A stretch of DNA of 43,264 nt from Paragordius varius (lineage: Eukaryota > Nematomorpha): NCBI GenBank assembly GCA_964247055.1, contig CAXTSY010000005.1, positions 1 to 43,264 of the forward strand. The letters run 5' to 3'. Positions 36,901 to 43,264 of the stretch are shown piece after piece (positions within the stretch are counted from its first letter, which is position 1; the number at the start of each line of letters is the position of its first letter). Below the pieces are notes generated by a model. That model did no database searches, had not been told where the DNA came from, and worked only from the letters and a program-made list of their open reading frames with translations. Made by a program: the position numbers and the translations under genes.

Positions 36901-39770
36901 TTATTTTATTTTATATTAATTTATTTTATTTTATTTAATTTTATTTTATTTTATTTTATTTTATTTTATTTTATTTTATTTAATTTTAATTTATTTTATT
37001 TTATTTTATTTTATATTAATTTATTTTATTTTATTTAATTTTATTTTATTTTATTTTATTTTATTTAATTTTATTTTATTTTATTTTATTTTATTTTATT
37101 TTATTTTATTTTATTTTATTTTATTTTATTTTATTTTATTTTTAATTTATTTTTATTTTATTTAATTTTAGTTTATTTTATTTTATTTTATTTTATTTTT
37201 TTATTTTATTTTATTTTATTTTATTTTATTTTATTTTATTTTATTTTATTTTATTTTATTTTATTTTATTTTATTTTATTTTATTTTATTTTATTTTATT
37301 TTATTTTATTTTATTTTATTTTATTTTATTTTATTTTTATTTAATTTTAATTTATTTTATTTTATTTTAATTTATTTTATTTTATTTTATTTTATTTATT
37401 TTATTTTATTTTATTTTATTTTATTTTATTTTATTTTATTTTATTTTATTTTATTTTATTTTATTTTATTATATTTTAATTTATTTTTATTTTATTTAAT
37501 TTTAGTTTATTTTATTTTATTTTATTTTATTTTATTTTATTTTATTTTATTTTATTTTATTTTATTTTATTTTATTTTATTTTATTTTATTATATTTTAA
37601 TTTATTTTTATTTTATTTAATTTTAGTTTATTTTAATTTTATTTTATTTTATTTAATTTTATTTTATTTTATTTTATTTTATTTTATTTTATTTTATTTA
37701 ATTTTAATTTATTTTATTTTATTTTATTTTATTTAATTTTAATTTATTTTATTTTATTTTATTTTATATTAATTTATTTTATTTTATTTAATTTTATTTT
37801 ATTTTATTTTATTTTATTTTATTTTATTTTATTTTATTTTATTTTATTTTATTTTATTTTATTTTAATTTATTTTATTTTATTTTATTTTATATTAATTT
37901 ATTTTATTTAATTTTATTTTATTTTATTTTATTTTATTTAATTTTATTTGATTTTATTTTATTTTATTTTATTTTATTTTATTTTATTTTATTTTATTTT
38001 ATTTTATTTTATTTTATTTTATTATATTTTAATTTATTTTTATTTTATTTAATTTTAGTTTATTTTATTTTATTTTATTTTATTTTTTTATTTTATTTTA
38101 TTTTATTTTATTTTATTTTATTTTATTTTATTTTATTTTATTTTATTTTATTTTATTTTATTTTATTTTATTTTATTTTATTTTATTTTATTTTATTTTA
38201 TTTTATTTTATTTTATTTTATTTTATTTTATTTAATTTTAATTTATTTTATTTTATTTTATTTTATTTTATTTTATATTAATTTATTTTATTTTATTTAA
38301 TTTTATTTTATTTTATTTTATTTTATTTTATTTTATTTTATTTTATTTTATTTTATTTTATTTTATTTTATTTTTATTTAATTTTATATTAATTTATTTT
38401 ATTTTATTTAATTTTATTTTATTTTATTTTATTTTATTTTATTTTATTTTATTTTAATTTATTTTATTTTATATAAATATAGTTATATTTTATTTTATTT
38501 TATTTTATTTTATTTTATTTTATTTTATTTTATTTTATTTTATTTTATTTTATTTTATTTTATTTTATTTTATTTTATTTTATTATATTTTAATTTATTT
38601 TTATTTTATTTAATTTTAGTTTATTTTAATTTATTTTATTTTATTTAATTTTATTTTATTTTATTTTATTTTATTTTATTTTATTTTATTTTATTTTATT
38701 TTATTTTATTTTATTTTATTTTTATTTATTTTATTTTATTTTATTTTATATAAATATAGTTATATTTTATTTTATTTAATTTTATTTTATTTTATTTTAT
38801 ATAAATATAGTTTTATTTTATTTTATTTTATTTTATTTTATTTTATTTTATTTTATTTTATTTTATTTTATTTTATTTTATTTTATTTTAATTTATTTTA
38901 TTTTATTTTATTTTATATTAATTTATTTTATTTTATTTAATTTTATTTTATTTTATTTTATTTTATTTTATTTTATTTTATTTTATTTTATTTTATTTTA
39001 TTTTATTTTATTTTATTTTATTTTATTTTATTTTATTTTATTTTATTTTATTTTATTTTATTTTATTTAATTTTAATTTATTTATTTTATTTTATTTTAT
39101 TTTATTTTATATTAATTTATTTTATTTTATTTAATTTTATTTTATTTTATTTTATTTTATTTTATTTTATTTTATTTTATTTTATTTTTATTTAATTTTA
39201 ATTTATTTTATTTTATTTTATTTTATTTTATTTTATTTTATTTTAATTTTAATTTATTTTATTTTATTTTATTTTATATTAATTTATTTTATTTTATTTA
39301 ATTTTATTTTATTTTATTTTATTTTATTTTATTTTATTTTATTTTATTTTATTTTATTTTATTTTAATTTATTTTATTTTATATAAATATAGTTATATTT
39401 TATTTTATTTAATTTTAGTTTATTTTAATTTATTTTATTTTATTTAATTTTATTTTATTTTATTTTATTTTATTTTATTTTATTTTATTTTATTTTATTT
39501 TATTTTATTTTATTTTATTTTATTTTATTTTATTTTATTTTATTTTATTTTTATTTAATTTTAATTTATTTTATTTTATTTTATTTTATTTTATTTAATT
39601 TTAATTTATTTTACTTTATTTTATTTTATTTTATATTAATTTATTTTATTTTATTTAATTTTATTTTATTTTATTTTATTTTATTTAATTTTATTTTATT
39701 TTATTTTATTTTTATTTTATTTTATTTTATTTTATTTTATTTTATTTTATTTTATTTTATTTTATTTTAT
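36901..39770 (+). repeat. ATATTAATTTA-rich block
   Basis: ATATTAATTTA words occur near 36913, 37014, 37767, 37891, 38276, 38386, 38916, 39108, 39275 and 39632, each followed within about 20 bp by TTTAATTTTA. No island lies between 36077 and 38471; then islands at 38471, 38748/38799 and 39381. AGTTT blocks lie near 37160, 37480, 37610, 38050 and 38600. A private G sits in TTTGATTTTA (37950) and a private C in TTACTTTA (39614). No gene is seen. Confidence 0.75.
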
Positions 39771-42700
39771 TATATTTTAATTTATTTTTATTTTATTTAA
39801 TTTTAGTTTATTTTATTTTATTTTATTTTATTTTTTTATTTTATTTTATTTTATTTTATTTTATTTTATTTTATTTTATTTTATTTTATTTTATTTTATT
39901 TTATTTATTTTATTTTATTTTATTTTATTTTATTTTATTTTATTTTATTTTATATAAATATAGTTATATTTTATTTTATTTAATTTTATTTTATTTTATT
40001 TTATATAAATATAGTTATATTTTATTTAATTTTAGTTTATTTTATTTTATTTTTTTATTTTATTTTATTTTATTTTATTTTATTTTATTTTATTTTATTT
40101 TATTTTATTTTATTTTATTTTATTTTATTTTTATTTATTTTATTTTATTTTATTTTATATAAATATAGTTATATTTTATTTTATTAATTTTATTTTATTT
40201 TATTTTATATAAATATAGTTTTATTTTATTTTATTTTATTTTATTTTATTTTATTTTATTTTATTTTATTTTAATTTATTTTATTTTATTTTATTTTATA
40301 TTAATTTATTTTATTTTATTTAATTTTATTTTATTTTATTTTATTTTATTTTATTTTATTTTATTTTATTTTATTTTATTTTATTTTATTTTATTTTATT
40401 TTATTTTATTTTATTTTATTTTATTTTATTTTATTTTATTTTATTTTATTTTATTTAATTTTAATTTATTTTATTTTATTTTATTTTATTTTATATTAAT
40501 TTATTTTATTTTATTTAATTTTATTTTATTTTATTTTATTTTATTTTATTTTATTTTATTTTATTTTATTTTTATTTAATTTTAATTTATTTTATTTTAT
40601 TTTATTTTATTTTATTTTATTTAATTTTAATTTATTTTATTTTATTTTATTTTATATTAATTTATTTTATTTTATTTAATTTTATTTTATTTTATTTTAT
40701 TTTATTTTATTTTATTTTATTTTATTTTATTTTATTTTATTTTATTTTATTTTTAATTTATTTTTATTTTATATAAATATAGTTATATTTTATTTTATTT
40801 TATTTTATTTTATTTTATTTTATTTTATTTTATTTTATTTTATTTTATTTTATTTTATTATATTTTAATTTATTTTTATTTCATTTTATTTATTTTATTT
40901 TATTTTATATTAATTTATTTTATTTTATTTAATTTTATTTTATTTTATTTTATTTTATTTAATTTTATTTTATTTTATTTTATTTTATTTTATTTTATTT
41001 TATTTTATTTTATTTTATTTTATTTTATTTTATTTTATTTTATTTTATTTTATTTTATTTTATTTTATTTTATTTTATTTTATTATATTTTAATTTATTT
41101 TTATTTTATTTAATTTTAGTTTATTTTATTTTATTTTATTTTATTTTTTATTTTATTTTATTTTATTTTATTTTATTTTATTTTATTTTATTTTATTTTA
41201 TTTTATTTTATTTTATTTTATTTTATTTTATTTTATTTTATTTTATTTTAATTTATTTTATTTTATTTTATATAAATATAGTTATATTTTATTTTATTTA
41301 ATTTTATTTTATTTTATTTTATATAAATATAGTTATATTTTATTTAATTTTAGTTTATTTTATTTTATTTTTTTATTTTATTTTATTTTATTTTATTTTA
41401 TTTTATTTTATTTTATTTTATTTTAATTTATTTTATTTTATATAAATATAGTTATATTTTATTTTATTTTATTTTATTTTATATAAATATAGTTATATTT
41501 TATTTTATTTTATTTTATTTTATTTTATTTTATTTTATTTTATTTTATTTTATTTTATTTTATTTTATTTTATTTTATTTTATTTTATTTTATTTTATTT
41601 TATTTTATTTTATTTTATTTTATTTTATTTTATTTTATATAAATATAGTTATATTTTATTTTATTTTAATTTATTTTATTTTATTTTATTTTATATTAAT
41701 TTATTTTATTTAATTTTATTTTATTTTATTTTATTTTATTTTATTTTATTTTTATTTAATTTTAATTTATTTTATTTTATTTTATTTTATTTTAATTTAT
41801 TTATTTTATTTTATATAAATATAGTTATATTTTATTTTATTTAATTTTTTTATTTTATTTTATATAAATATAGTTATATTTTATTTTATTTTATTTTATT
41901 TTATTTTATTTTATTTTATTTTATTTTATTTTATTTAATTTTATTTTTTTTATTTTATTTTATTTATTTTATTTTATTTTATTTTATTTTATTTTATTTT
42001 ATTTTATTTTATTTTATTTTATTTTATTTTATTTTATTTTATTTTATTTAATTTTAATTTATTTTATTTTATTTTATTTTATATTATTTATTTTATTTTT
42101 TTTAATTTTATTTTATTTTATTTTATTTTATTTTATTTTATTTTATTTTATTTATTTTATTTTTATTTAATTTTAATTTATTTTATTTTATTTTATTTTA
42201 TTTTATTTTATTTTATTTTATTTTATTTTATTTTATTTTATTTTAATTTATTTTATTTTATTTTATTTTATATAAATATAGTTATATTTTATTTTATTTA
42301 ATTTTTTTTATTTTATTTTATATAAATAGTTATATTTTATTTTATTTTATTTTATTTTATTTTATTTTATTTTTATTTAATTTTAATTTATTTTATTTTA
42401 ATTTATTTTATTTTATTTTATTTTATTTTATTTTAATTTATTTTATTTTATATAAATATAGTTATATTTTATTTTATTTTATTTTATTTTATATAAATAT
42501 AGTTATATTTTATTTTATTTTATTTTATTTTATTTTATTTTTATATAATTTTTATTTATTTTATTTTATTTTATTTTATTTTATTTTATTTTTATTTTAT
42601 TTAATTTTAATTTATTTTATTTTATTTTATTTTATTTTATTTTATTTTATTTTTATTTTATTTAATTTTAATTTATTTTATTTTATTTTATTTTATTTTA

Positions 42701-43264
42701 TTTTATTTTATTTTATTTTATTTTATTTTTATTTTATTTTATTTTATTTTATTTTATTATATTTTAATTTATTTTTATTTTATTTAATTTTAGTTTATTT
42801 TATTTTATTTTATTTTATTTTTTTATTTTATTTTATTTTATTTTATTTTATTTTATTTTATTTTATTTTATTTTATTTTATTTTATTTTATTTTATTTTA
42901 TTTTATTTTATTTTATTTTATTTTATTTTATTTTATTTATTTTATTTTATTTTATTTTATATTAATTTATTTTATTTTATTTAATTTTATTTTATTTTAT
43001 TTTATTTTATTTTATTTTTATTTAATTTTAATTTATTTTATTTTATTTTATTTTATTTTATTTTATTTTATTTAATTTTAATTTATTTTATTTTATTTTA
43101 TTTTATATTAATTTATTTTATTTTATTTAATTTTATTTTATTTTATTTTATTTTATTTTATTTTATTTTATTTTATTTATTTTATTTTATTTTATTTTAT
43201 TTTATTTTAATTTATTTTATTTTATTTAATTTTATTTTATTTTATTTTAATTTTAATTTTATTT
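39771..43264 (+). repeat. Right-end block rich in island doublets
   Basis: It opens with an AGTTT block, then doublets 39952/40003, 40157/40207, 41270/41321, 41440/41481, 41813/41862, 42270/42320 (second island has lost TA) and 42450/42491. The order at 41240-41890 mirrors 28020-28450. One private C (40882) lies in TTTCATTTTA. AGTTT blocks recur near 41120 and 42790. The array is still running at the last base. Confidence 0.78.
41440..41498 (+). repeat. Island doublet, 41-bp spacing (representative)
   Basis: Islands at 41440 and 41481 are 41 bases apart with a plain TTTTA linker. The same form is at 28193/28234 and 42450/42491, and a 39-bp relative with a damaged first island is at 30600/30639. 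It is two pentamers shorter than the 51-bp doublets. It is found only right of the core. Confidence 0.8.

Larger units (their letters stand above)
1..43264 (+). repeat. TTTTA pentanucleotide satellite array filling the whole window
   Basis: Every line of the window is TTTTA in tandem (TAAAA on the minus strand), broken only by AT-rich variant words such as TTTAATTTTA, TATATTAATTTA, TTTTTTTATTTTA and TATAAATATAG. Pure runs are commonly 50-150 bp, the longest about 198 bp. I see no splice-bounded exon, tRNA, rRNA, transposon end, CRISPR array or unique sequence. A perfect TTTTA array has no stop codon in any plus-strand frame (it reads Phe-Tyr-Phe-Ile-Leu cyclically) but also no ATG; the minus strand has TAA every 15 bases in each frame. 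This explains why there are almost no ORFs. The array runs off both ends, so its true length is at least 43 kb. The organism is probably eukaryotic; the taxon cannot be told. Confidence 0.98.

Noticed and set aside
1..43264. TAAAA array on the minus strand as poly(A) tails of retroelements
   Set aside because: Periodic TAAAA can grow from retroelement tails, but no retroelement body, target-site duplication or any non-repeat sequence is present, so no element can be called.
1..43264. CRISPR-like array (islands as repeats, TTTTA runs as spacers)
   Set aside because: Spacers would have to be unique and of fixed size. Here they are the same pentamer in variable number.
1..43264. Telomeric repeat
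   Set aside because: TTTTA lacks the G-rich strand typical of most telomeres, and the array shows segment duplications and no terminal polarity. A telomere-associated satellite cannot be excluded, but nothing supports it.
1..43264. Mitochondrial or plastid control region
   Set aside because: Organelle AT-rich regions can be extreme, but 43 kb without any tRNA, rRNA or coding sequence does not fit a known organelle layout.

Overview
This window holds no recognisable gene. It is one uninterrupted 43 kb array of the AT pentanucleotide TTTTA (TAAAA on the other strand), with interrupting words that recur in a fixed order and build a higher-order satellite. By eye count the plus strand has about 40 C and a few hundred G in 43,264 bases, so GC is well under 1 percent and T is close to four fifths. 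An array this long, with nested duplications, points to eukaryotic nuclear repeat DNA (heterochromatin, a sex chromosome, or another poorly recombining region of an AT-rich genome). That is inference: nothing here identifies a species, and no unique flanking sequence is present at either end.

Layout. (1) 1-2040: an irregular left block with a diverged ~0.8 kb duplication. (2) 2041 to about 27270: the organised core, built from a few diagnostic words: an 18-bp near-palindrome (ATATAAATATAGTTATAT), an AGTTT block, a T8-A-T9 block, and rare C-bearing words (TTCTA and TTTTCTTTA). Within it are nested duplications of ~780 bp, ~1.1 kb, ~2.2 kb and finally ~7 kb (about 12.5-20.0 kb against 20.8-27.25 kb). 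The two 7 kb copies differ mainly by one ~0.88 kb copy-number change. (3) About 27271-30900: a less regular zone with damaged islands. (4) About 30900-43264: another TTTTA block in which the T8-A-T9 word is absent and an ATATTAATTTA word dominates, with its own segment duplications.

The most interesting structure is the island family: about 135 copies of the 18-bp near-palindrome, roughly 30 of them in doublets whose start-to-start distance is 51, 46 or 41 bp, i.e. steps of one pentamer. Whether this is a protein-binding unit, a replication or chromatin element, or only a by-product of amplification cannot be decided from sequence alone. Long-read assembly error in pure repeat tracts is also possible, so exact copy numbers should be treated with caution.

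Positions were read by eye. Motif positions should be accurate to a few bases; block boundaries that fall inside pure TTTTA runs are uncertain by up to about 100 bases.
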